NCBI GenBank assembly: GCA_963921825.1
Contig: OY997596.1
Coordinates: 61,826,754-61,890,753 of the forward strand
Origin: Erodium maritimum
Lineage: Eukaryota > Streptophyta > Magnoliopsida > Geraniales > Geraniaceae
DNA: 64,000 nt
Direction of reading: 5' to 3'
The notes below the pieces were generated by a model. It was not told the DNA's origin. It made no database searches and worked only from the letters and a program-made list of their open reading frames with translations. Below, one piece after another: positions 46,551 to 57,400 of this stretch (the first letter of the stretch is position 1; each line of letters begins with the position of its first letter). Made by a program: the position numbers and the translations under genes.

Positions 46551-47235
46551 ATCCTACAACCTTGAGTGGTCTTTATCCTGCATTTTGGAAGGAATATTTC
46601 TCCTCATCCTAAGTCTTCATTTCGAAGATTAGGATCATTCAACTAAACTTTTTCTGATAAAAAAAAGAAGTATTTATTAATTAGAGACTATTTCATAGTG
46701 AATCTCATTGAAAAATTCAATTTGCACTCTAATTGCAGTGTTTATTGATAAAAAAAATACAATTACCCAATTGGCTTCTCAAGGAGAGGAAATATAAAAC
46801 CAACAAAACAAAAAAAAAATCGATAAATTAAATCAAAACAGTTGATAAAAATTAAGGATGCCCATCGTGACTCATCATCGTCGTGACAACCAGTATTATT
46901 TACATTCTAGGTGCTCCTTCTCCTCACCCGGCTCCTCTTATCCGGCTTATGTACGCATATGAACTGCAACCAAACAATCCAATTGTTCCACAAAATTAAT
47001 ATTTGTTTTATTAAATAAGCAATTTATGTGATGATTTTTGTTGTCTAAACTCTAGACATATGGTTAAAGAGAGAAAATTAACATATTTGTCATATCGAAT
47101 ATACAAAATATTAATTTAGCAAGTGGAACGAGAAAAAGACGGGTTAAATTATGGAATAGCGAATCTTGATGAAAGTCAAGGTACTTACGAATGTGTTAGT
47201 CCCACACCTCCCGTTGTTGTTGTTCCGATATCACA

Positions 47236-47601
47236 TCAGGCTTTTTCTTCTGTGGCAGCTTTGCAGGGATTACAGGGATCACATGGATTGCAGGGATTGC
47301 AGGGATTGCAGGGATCACAGGGATTTGCTGCGCCTAAACCTCTTTCCTCGGCTTTGCAGGGATCACAAGGACCGCAAGGATTACAGGGATTTCCTTTTCC
47401 TGGACCGCATGGGTCACAAGGATTGCAGGGATTGCACGGGCCACAAGGATTGCAGGGATTTGCAGCTCCCAAAGCTCTTTCTGCCTCTTTGGCATCAACT
47501 TCGGTCGTTGTGCCTGCACGAGCCATGACCAAAGTGTTTGATCCGGCGATCAAGAACATAACCATGGAGAAGAGCACGACGTTGATAACTTTCGATGTCA
47601 T
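47236..47601 (-). CDS. CNPC copy C: small secreted Cys-x-Pro-Cys repeat protein
   Basis: 121 residues, intact. The signal peptide ([30 protein letters not shown]) and the linker [17 protein letters not shown] precede triplet blocks of 6, 4 and 7 N/G/D-P-C units (17 Cys). The blocks are divided by GPGKG and [10 protein letters not shown] and the protein ends [12 protein letters not shown] box at 47682-47676. The start is at 47601 for the same reasons as in copy A. A conserved 225-nt intron (47188-46964, GTAAGT...TTGCAG) lies in the 3'UTR, 47 nt after the stop. It is the closest relative and inverted partner of broken copy B, and possibly the functional member of that pair. Function unknown; a secreted Cys-rich structural, metal-binding or defence role is speculation. 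Confidence 0.75.
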   Translation of the reverse strand: MTSKVINVVLFSMVMFLIAGSNTLVMARAGTTTEVDAKEAERALGAANPCNPCGPCNPCNPCDPCGPGKGNPCNPCGPCDPCKAEERGLGAANPCDPCNPCNPCNPCDPCNPCKAATEEKA

Positions 47602-47675
47602 TTTGATAATTATTGGTGGATAACCTTGGAACTTCCGAATATGTTTGTACATTTAAGATTGTGAAGCTCACGTTG

Positions 47676-47682
47676 TTTTATA
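47676..47682 (-). promoter_or_regulatory. TATA box of CNPC copy C
   Basis: TATAAAA on the minus strand within the conserved upstream block (…AACAATGTCATATAAAA… in the other copies). Confidence 0.65.
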
Positions 47683-47879
47683 TGACAATGTTTGCTAATT
47701 TTTTCTTGGTTTTGCGTTTATGTCGCTGCCGAAATCATTCTCTAATCGAATTCCCCAACTGAAGGCTAATTGCTATATAGCTGAAAATAATATAATATAG
47801 TTTTCCGAGTAGTTAATTATAACACTACCAAGTTAAAAAGAATATGTCTATATGACAAACATGGTAGAACTCAAATATT

Positions 47880-48734
47880 AGACACTGAAAGACGTGCATA
47901 GAGAAACCATAATTCTCTCTGCGTGTAGCCCTTATTGCAGTTATCTTTGAAGCTCTTTTTTTCCACCAATAAAGCCCTCTGCTTCCACCATTGAAGCCCT
48001 TGTTTCCAAGCTCTCTGTCCAATCTTCGGGTTTAAACCAACTTTCGGGTTTCCACTCTACCGTCGCCGTTCACTTGATCGGAGTCGGTTTTATTTGTTTA
48101 TTGTCTTTTTTGCAGACGGACTACCTTCGCAGGTCGCCGTCTATCGTTCAATCCGTGCCACGGCCTCTCCCTCGCCTCGCGCTACCGATCCTGCGTCGCC
48201 GGACCGGTCCCGCCCTCTAGCCAATAGCCACCGTGCCCCCCCTGCCGTTTTCCGGTATACGGGCTCCACGCGTCGTCTTCCATCTGCAGCGGCCTCCCGC
48301 CCAGGGTCACCCCTCGCCGGCATGGGTCCGCTCCCTCGATGGATCTGGTATCCGGGAGGAGGGACGGTAGGCTGGGGCCTATTTCACCGGCACCGAATTC
48401 AGGAATCTCAACCCCGAACAAGCTTTTGCAGCAGGGAGGTCTCGGAGAATCTGCACTAAAGGCTAATTCTCTAGTAGGTTTCACTGTTTTAGATCGAATA
48501 ATCTTTTGGCTCAATTAGTTTAGAACTTTGGTTTATTATTATTTTGAAACGTTGGATCGAGAAACTCTTGAGTTTGGATCTGCGAGACAAAGCAGACTAT
48601 ATGTATGGAACCATGTGCGTCCGACGGGCTACGACCGGTTGGGACAAAAAACTGGTATCCGAGATTGTTATGTCCCTTCTTGTAAATATGATATGAAATC
48701 GTAATACAACTACTTCTTTTCCGTTTCAAAAAAA
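47880..48734 (+). mobile_element. 0.85-kb poly(A)-tailed retroposon inserted in the C arm
   Basis: Flanked by the 14-bp duplication AGAACTCAAATATT (47866-47879 and 48735-48748) and ending TTCCGTTTCAAAAAAAA. The B arm reads straight through this point (inverse of AGAACTCAAATATTTAATTG near 41325-41345), giving the empty site. There are no recognisable retroelement domains. TTGTCTTTTTTGCAGACGGA near 48100 resembles a splice acceptor. Confidence 0.82.
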
Positions 48735-48869
48735 AGAACTCAAATATTTAATTGAAGTCAAATTCACAAAATAATTTTGGACTTCCTTTTAGATTTCAGT
48801 CTATATGTAGAGGTAAGTAAAATTAATAATCTTATATTAAACCCAATTAAAAAATGAATGACTTTTTTA

Positions 48870-49480
48870 TTTTCAATATTTGATTCACCGACAGTGTGAG
48901 GCTGACTCGAATCCGTCTGGAAATGTGGCCTTATTTTGTCGATATCCCAAAAGAACTTGGTTTGGGCTCATATTGCTGGCATAGTACACAAGATAGGCAT
49001 CCCCTGTTTAGTAGAGGACGATCTGAGTCCATCTGGGCAATCAAGAATTCAGAGATCACTTAATTTAAATTTGCTTTGTCGATAAAAAAAAATATAAATT
49101 ATATACTCCATCGAGTTCTGACATATATAGTATGTCAAAATCGGTATAATAAGATTTTATTTTTGATAACCCAAACTAATCGGATTAGGTTCATAACGTA
49201 GGAAGAGTACACAAATAAGCATATATAGGTTTGCCCGTAGTCTGAGGCCGATTCGCGCCCGGTCAAACAGCCAAAAACCTAATTTCTACGTTACACTTAT
49301 TTATAGCATAGTATATAGTATGTCGAAATCGATACAAATAATAATTACAACGGCATGTCATTGGTTTAATAGCCATTGGATCAATCAAATCCAAAAATCC
49401 ACAATTAATTAATAGTTAATTAATTAGCTTTCCGTTTGGAAATTTGATAGGAGAATGATTTCAGCAGCGACATAAACGCA
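48870..49480. other. Spacer between CNPC copies C and D
   Basis: AT-rich, no gene. TATATAGTATGTCAAAATCGG near 49124 and CATAGTATATAGTATGTCGAAATCG near 49309 resemble the TATAGTATGCCGAAAACGG core of the satellite that starts 1.4 kb further on. They may be stray, diverged fragments of it. Confidence 0.4.
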
Positions 49481-49510
49481 AAACCAAGACAAAATTAGCA
49501 AACAATGTCA

Positions 49511-49517
49511 TATAAAA
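49511..49517 (+). promoter_or_regulatory. TATA box of CNPC copy D
   Basis: TATAAAA, 81 bp before the ATG at 49592 and 30 bp before an upstream in-frame ATG at 49541, which therefore lies near the expected transcription start. Confidence 0.65.
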
Positions 49518-49591
49518 CAACGTGAGCTTCACACTCTTAAATGTACAAACATATTCGGAAGTTCCAAGGTCATCCACCAATAATTATCAAA

Positions 49592-49957
49592 ATGACATCA
49601 AAGGTTCTCAACGTCGTGCTCTTCTCCATGGTTCTGTTCTTGATCGCCGGATCAAACTCTTTGGTCATGGCTCGTGCAGGCACAACAACCGAAGTTGAAG
49701 CCAAAGAGGCAGAAAGAGCTTTGGGAGCTGCAAATCCCTGTAATCCTTGTGGCCCGTGCAATCCTTGTGACCCGTGCAATCCAGGAAAAGGAAATCCTTG
49801 TAATCCTTGCGGTCCTTGTGATCCCTGCAAGGCCGAAGAAAGAGGTTTGGGAGCAGCAAATCCCTGTGATCCATGCAATCCCTGTGATCCCTGTAATCCA
49901 TGCAATCCCTGTGATCCCTGTAATCCCTGCAAAGCTGCCACAGAAGAAAAAGCCTGA
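49592..49957 (+). CDS. CNPC copy D: small secreted Cys-x-Pro-Cys repeat protein
   Basis: 121 residues, intact. The signal peptide ([30 protein letters not shown]) is followed by an acidic linker. The triplet blocks have 5, 4 and 8 N/G/D-P-C units (17 Cys), separated by NPGKG and [10 protein letters not shown]. The chain ends KAATEEKA. The 3'UTR intron is at 50002-50263, 44 nt after the stop. SNSLV in the signal peptide, the promoter word CTTTCCGTTTGGAAA and the 3' intron word ACAAAAATATGTTGGGATTA are shared with copy A and not with B or C, so A and D are inverted partners. Family not recognised. Confidence 0.75.
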   Translation: MTSKVLNVVLFSMVLFLIAGSNSLVMARAGTTTEVEAKEAERALGAANPCNPCGPCNPCDPCNPGKGNPCNPCGPCDPCKAEERGLGAANPCDPCNPCDPCNPCNPCDPCNPCKAATEEKA

Positions 49958-50001
49958 TGTGATATCGGAACAATAACAGGAGGTGTGGGACTAACACATT
50001 C

Positions 50002-50263
50002 GTAAGCACCTTGACTTTAATCAAGATTCGCTGTTCCATAATTTAACCCGTTTTTTTCTCGTTTTACTCGCTAAATCCCAACAAAAATATGTTGGGATTA
50101 ACAATTGAAAGGATTGAGTGTCAGATCCATGCAAACGTTAGAATTTTTATAAATGAACCGAAAGATAACCTGTTTTAGATTACCAAAAAAAATCATCACA
50201 TACACTGTTTATTTTATAAAACAAATGTTAATTTTGTGAAACAATTGGATTGTTTGGTTGCAG
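50002..50263 (+). other. Conserved 3'UTR intron of CNPC copy D
   Basis: Donor GTAAGC and acceptor TTTGGTTGCAG. Counterparts: A 36151-35856, B 43664-43890, C 47188-46964. The acceptor block ATTGGATTGTTTGGTTGCAG is nearly invariant in all four. Confidence 0.6.
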
Positions 50264-53200
50264 TTCTAAGCATATCAAAACGGAATCATAAGAGCCGGAC
50301 TAGGAGCAGGAGCACCTGCTATGTAAATAATATCGGTTGTCAAGATGACGACAAGTCACGATAGATATCCTTAATTTTTATTAAATGTTTCGATTTAATT
50401 TTTATCTTTATTTTTATTTTTGTTGGTTTTATATTTCCTCTGTTCGAGAAGCCAATCGGGTTCTTCTTCAATGTATATGAAGAAATTGCTCATATCAATA
50501 TACTCTATAGTTGGAGTGTGAATCAATTTTTTTTTTTGTTATTCAGCATGAACTAATCTTATTAATAAACATTATACTTATCACCTTTTATAAATGTACA
50601 AGTTCCAAATTCTTTTTCGCAATAGGTCGAGTGTCTTGTTGGATTATTATATGTAAATTGTTACGAATTTCAGAACAAAACAAATGTGAATGAAATAGGC
50701 AATTGAAAACTGGAACGACCAACTGGTATGACCTAACGAACTCGGATTAGTCGATAAATACTGGGTATGCGTAGATATGCGTTATCTTGTTCACCCTACA
50801 TGTTATAACCCGATAACAATTTTTTCCACTTTTTTGCCGATTCTGACATATGCCGAAAACGGTGAAACCCCAAAAATCTAAATTTCAATGTCCTCACGAA
50901 CTCGGATTAGCCCAAATATAGTGGGTATGCGTGGATATGCATATTCTCATTCTCCATGCATGTTTGAACCCGATAATAATTTTTTTTCCACTTTTTTTCC
51001 GGGTCTGACATACTATATAGTATGCCGAAAACGGTGAAAAATCGAAAAATACTCATTTTCATTGACCTAACGAACTCGGATTGGCCTAAAAATAGTGGGT
51101 ATGCGTAGATATTCATATTCTCATTGTCCATGCATGTTTTAACCCGATAATAATTTTTTTTCACTTTTTTGCCGGTTCTGACATACTATAGTGTGCCGAA
51201 AACGGTGAAAAACCGAAATATCTATTTTTCATTGACCTAACGAACTCGGATTGGCCTAAAAGTAGTGGGTATGCGTAGATATGCATATTCTCATTCTTCA
51301 TGCATGTTTGAACCCGATAATAATTTCTTTTCACTTTTTTGACGGTTCTGACATACTATATAGTATTCCGAAAACGGTGAAAAACCGAAAAATCTCATTT
51401 TCATTGACCTAACGAACTCGGATTGGCCTAAAAATAGTGGGTATGCATAGATATGCATATTCTCATTCTCCATGTTTGTTTTAACCCGATAATAAATTTT
51501 TTTTCACTTTTTTGCCGGTTCTGACATACTATCTAGTATGCCGAAAACGGTGAAAAACCGAAAAATATATTTTTCATTGACATAACGAACTCGGATTGGC
51601 CTAAAAATAGTGGGTATGCGTAGATATGAATATTAACATTCTCCATTCATGTTTTAACCCGATAATAATTTTTTTTCACTTTTTTGCCGGTTCTGACATA
51701 CTATAGTATGCCAAAAACGGTGAAAAACCGAAAAATCTATTTTTCATTGACGTAATTAACTCGGATTGGCCTAAAAATAGTGGGTATGCGTAGATATGCA
51801 TATTCTCATTCTCCATGTTTGTTTTAACCCGATAATAAAAAAAATTCACTTTTTTGCCGGTTCTGACATACTATATAGTATGCCGAAAACGGTGAAAAAC
51901 CGAAAAATATATTTTTCATTGACATAACGAACTCGGATTGGCCTAAAAATAGTGGGTATGCGTAGATACGCATATTATCATTCTCCATGCATGTTTTAAC
52001 CCGATAATAATTTTTTTTCACTTTTTTTCCGGATCTAACATACTATAGTATACCAAAAACGGTAAAAAAAGAAGAATCTCATTTTCATTGACCTAACGAA
52101 CTCGGATTGGCCTAAAAATAGTGGGTATGCGTAGATATGCATATTCTCATTCTCCATGCATGTGTTAACCCGATAATTTTTTTTTTCACTTTTTTGCCGG
52201 TTCTGACATACTATAGTATGCCGAAAACGGTGAAAAAACGAAAAATCTATTTTTCATTGACCTAACTAACTCGGATTGGCCTAAAAGTAATGGGTATGCG
52301 TAGATATGCATATTATGATTATCCATGCATGTTTGAACCTGATAATAAATTTTTTTCACTTTTTTGCCGGTTCTGACATAGTATAGTATGCCGAAAACGG
52401 TAAAAAAACCGGAAAATCTATTTTTCATTGACCTAACGAACTCAGATTGACCTAAAAATAGTGGGTATGCATAGATATGCATATTCTCATTCTCCATGCA
52501 TGTTTGAACCCGATAATAATTTTTTTTCCACTTTTTTGCCGGGTCTGACATACTATATAGTATGCCGAAAACGGTGAAAAACCGAAAAATACTCATTTTC
52601 ATTGACCTAACGAACTCGGATTGGCCTAAAAATTGTGGGTATGCGTAGATATTCATATTCTCATTGTCCATCCATGTTTTAACCCGATAATAATTTTTTT
52701 TTCACTTTTTTTCCGGTTCTGACATACTATTATAGTGTGAGGAAAACGGTGAAAAACCGAAATATCTATTTTTCATTGACCTAACGAACTCGGATTGGCC
52801 TAAAAGTAGTGGGTATGCGTAGATATGCATATTAACATTCTCCATTCATGTTTTAACCCGATAATAAAAAAATTTCACTTTTTTGCCGGTTCTGACATAC
52901 TATAGTATGCCGAAAACGGTGAAAAACCGAAAAATCTATTTTTCATTGACCTAATTAACTCGGATTGGCCTAAAAATAGTGGGTATGCGTAGATATGCAT
53001 ATTCTCATTCTCCATGCTTGTTTTAACCCGGTAATAAAAAAATTTCACTTTTTTGCCGGTTCTGACATACTATATAGTATGCCGAAAACGGTGAAAAACC
53101 GAAAAATATATTTTTCATTGACATAACGAACTCGGATTGGCCTAAAAATAGTGGGTATGCGTAGATACGCATACTATCATTCTCCATGCATGTTTTAACC

Positions 53201-54410
53201 CGATAATAATTTTTTTTCACTTTTTTTCCGGATCTAACATACTATAGTATACCAAAAACGGTAAAAAAAGAAGAATCTCATTTTCATTGACCTAACGAAC
53301 TCGGATTGGCCTAAAAATAGTGGGTATGCGTAGATATGCATATTCTCATTCTCCATGCATGTGTTAACCCGATAATTTTTTTTTTCACTTTTTTGCCGGT
53401 TCTGACATACTATAGTATGCCGAAAACGGTGAAAAAACGAAAAATCTATTTTTCATTGACCTAACTAACTCGGATTGGCCTAAAAGTAATGGGTATGCGT
53501 AGATATGCATATTATGATTATCCATGCATGTTTGAACCTGATAATAAATTTTTTTCACTTTTTTGCCGGTTCTGACATAGTATAGTATGCCGAAAACGGT
53601 AAAAAAACCGGAAAATCTATTTTTCATTGACCTAACGAACTCAGATTGACCTAAAAATAGTGGGTATGCATAGATATGCATATTCTCATTCTCCATGCAT
53701 GTTTGAACCCGATAATAATTTTTTTTCCACTTTTTTGCCGGGTCTGACATACTATATGGTATGCCGAAAACGGTGAAAAACCGAAAAATACTCATTTTCA
53801 TTGACCTAACGAACTCGGATTGGCCTAAAAATTGTGGGTATGCGTAGATATTCATATTCTCATTGTCCATCCATGTTTTAACCCGATAATAATTTTTTTT
53901 TCACTTTTTTTCCGGTTCTGACATACTATAGTATGCCGAAAACGGTGAAAAACCGAAAAATCTATTTTTCATTGACCTAATTAACTCGGATTGGCCTAAA
54001 AATAGTGGGTATGCGTAGATATGCATATTCTCATTCTCCATGCTTGTTTTAACCCGGTAATAAAAAATTTTCACTTTTTTGCCGGTTCTGACATACTATA
54101 TAGTATGCCGAAAACGGTGAAAAACCGAAAAATATATTTTTCATTGACATAACGAACTCGGATTGGCCTAAAAATAGTGGGTATGCGTAGATACGCATAC
54201 TATCATTCTCCATGCATGTTTTAACCCGATAATAATTTTTTTTCACTTTTTTTCCGGATCTAACATACTATAGTATACCAAAAACGGTAATAAAAGAAGA
54301 ATCTCATTTTCATTGACCTAACGAACTCGGATTGGCCTAAAAATAGTGGGTATGCGTAGATATGCATATTCTCATTCTCCATGCATGTGTTAACCCGATA
54401 ATTTTTTTTT

Positions 54411-57400
54411 TCACTTTTTTGCCGGTTCTGACATACTATAGTATGCCGAAAACGGTGAAAAAACGAAAAATCTATTTTTCATTGACCTAACTAACTCGGA
54501 TTGGCCTAAAAGTAATGGGTATGCGTAGATATGCATATTATGATTATCCATGCATGTTTGAACCTGATAATAAATTTTTTTCACTTTTTTGCCGGTTCTG
54601 ACATAGTATAGTATGCCGAAAACGGTAAAAAAACCGGAAAATCTATTTTTCATTGACCTAACGAACTCAGATTGACCTAAAAATAGTGGGTATGCATAGA
54701 TATGCATATTCTCATTCTCCATGCATGTTTGAACCCGATAATAATTTTTTTTCCACTTTTTTTCCGGGTCTGACATACTATATAGTATGCCGAAAACGGT
54801 GAAAAACCGAAAAATACTCATTTTCATTGACCTAACGAACTCGGATTGGCCTAAAAATTGTGGGTATGCGTAGATATTCATATTCTCATTGTCCATCCAT
54901 GTTTTAACCCGATAATAATTTTTTTTTCACTTTTTTTCCGGTTCTGACATACTATTATAGTGTGACGAAAACGGTGAAAAACCGAAATATCTATTTTTCA
55001 TTGACCTAACGAACTCGGATTGGCCTAAAAGTAGTGGGTATGCGTAGATATGCATATTAACATTCTCCATTCATGTTTTAACCCGATAATAAAAAAATTT
55101 CACTTTTTTGCCGGTTCTGACATACTATAGTATGCCGAAAACGGTAAAAAAACCGAAAAATCTATTTTTCATTGACCTAACGAACTCAGATTGGCCTAAA
55201 AATAGTGGGTATGCATAGATATGCATATTCTCATTCTCCATGCATGATTGAACCCGATAATAATTTTTTTTCCACTTTTTTGCCGGGTCCGACATACTAT
55301 ATAGTATGCCGAAAACGGTGAAAAACCGAAAAATACTCATTTTCATTGACCTAACGAACTCGGATTGGCCTAAAAATTGTGGGTATGCGTAGATATTCAT
55401 ATTCTCATTGTCCATGCATGTTTTAACCCGATAATAATTTTTTTTTCACTTTTTTTCCGGTTCTGACATACTATTATAGTGTGAGGAAAACGGTGAAAAA
55501 CCGAAATATCTATTTTTCATTGACCTAACGAACTCGGATTGGCCTAAAAGTAGTGGGTATGCGTAGATATGCATATTAACATTCTCCATTCATGTTTTAA
55601 CCCGATAATAAAAAAATTTCACTTTTTTGCCGGTTCTGACATACTATAGTATGCCGAAAACGGTGAAAAACCGAAAAATCTATTTTTCATTGACCTAATT
55701 AACTCGGATTGGCCTAAAAATAGTGGGTATGCGTAGATATGCATATTCTCATTCTCCATGCTTGTTTTAACCCGGTAATAAAAAAATTTCACTTTTTTGC
55801 CGGTTCTGACATACTATATAGTATGCCGAAAACGGTGAAAAACCGAAAAATATATTTTTCATTGACATAACGAACTCGGATTGGCCTAAAAATAGTGGGT
55901 ATGCGTAGATACGCATACTATCATTCTCCATGAATGTTTTAACCCGATAATAATTTTTTTTCACTTTTTTTCCGGATCTAACATACTATAGTATACCAAA
56001 AACGGTAAAAAAAGAAGAATCTCATTTTCATTGACCTAACGAACTCGGATTGGCCTAAAAATAGTGGGTATGCGTAGATATGCATATTCTCATTCTCCAT
56101 GCATGTGTTAACCCGATAATTTTTTTTTCACTTTTTTGCCGGTTCTGACATACTATAGTATGCCGAAAACGGTGAAAAAACGAAAAATCTATTTTTCATT
56201 GACCTAACTAACTCGGATTGGCCTAAAAGTAATGGGTATGCGTAGATATGCATATTATGATTATCCATGCATGTTTGAACCTGATAATAAAATTTTTTCA
56301 CTTTTTTGCCGGTTCTGACATAGTATAGTATGCCGAAAACGGTAAAAAAACCGGAAAATCTATTTTTCATTGACCTAACGAACTCAGATTGACCTAAAAA
56401 TAGTGGGTATGCATAGATATGCATATTCTCATTCTCCATGCATGTTTGAACCCGATAATAATTTTTTTTCCACTTTTTTGCCGGGTCTGACATACTATAT
56501 AGTATGCCGAAAACGGTGAAAAACCGAAAAATACTCATTTTCATTGACCTAACGAACTCGGATTGGCCTAAAAATTGTGGGTATGCGTAGATATTCATAT
56601 TCTCATTGTCCATCCATGTTTTAACCCGATAATAATTTTTTTTTCACTTTTTTTCCGGTTCTGACATACTATTATAGTGTGACGAAAACGGTGAAAAACC
56701 GAAATATCTATTTTTCATTGACCTAACGAACTCGGATTGGCCTAAAAGTAGTGGGTATGCGTAGATATGCATATTAACATTCTCCATTCATGTTTTAACC
56801 CGATAATAAAAAAATTTCACTTTTTTGCCGGTTCTGACATACTATAGTATGCCGAAAACGGTAAAAAAACCGGAAAATCTATTTTTCATTGACCTAACGA
56901 ACTCAGATTGACCTAAAAATAGTGGGTATGCATAGATATGCATATTCTCATTCTCCATGCATGTTTGAACCCGATAATAATTTTTTTTCCACTTTTTTGC
57001 CGGGTCTGACATACTATATAGTATGCCGAAAACGGTGAAAAACCGAAAAATACTCATTTTCATTGACCTAACGAACTCGGATTGGCCTAAAAATTGTGGG
57101 TATGCGTAGATATTCATATTCTCATTGTCCATGCATGTTTTAACCCGATAATAATTTTTTTTTCACTTTTTTTCCGGTTCTGACATACTATTATAGTGTG
57201 AGGAAAACGGTGAAAAACCGAAATATCTATTTTTCATTGACCTAACGAACTCGGATTGGCCTAAAAGTAGTGGGTATGCGTAGATATGCATATTAACATT
57301 CTCCATTCATGTTTTAACCCGATAATAAAAAAATTTCACTTTTTTGCCGGTTCTGACATACTATAGTATGCCGAAAACGGTGAAAAACCGAAAAATCTAT

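Larger units (their letters stand above)
46551..48868. repeat. C arm of the inverted duplication
   Basis: Reverse complement of the B arm (about 41215-44299), including the CNPC gene, its promoter and 3'UTR intron, and part of a LINE tail. It lacks the B-arm retroposon but has its own at 47880-48734. Confidence 0.8.

Noticed and set aside
36155-49941. Collagen-like frames ([12 protein letters not shown]) antisense to the CNPC genes
   Set aside because: They arise from reading AATCCCTGC-type codons backwards. The signal peptide, TATA box, leader and splice sites all belong to the CNPC strand.
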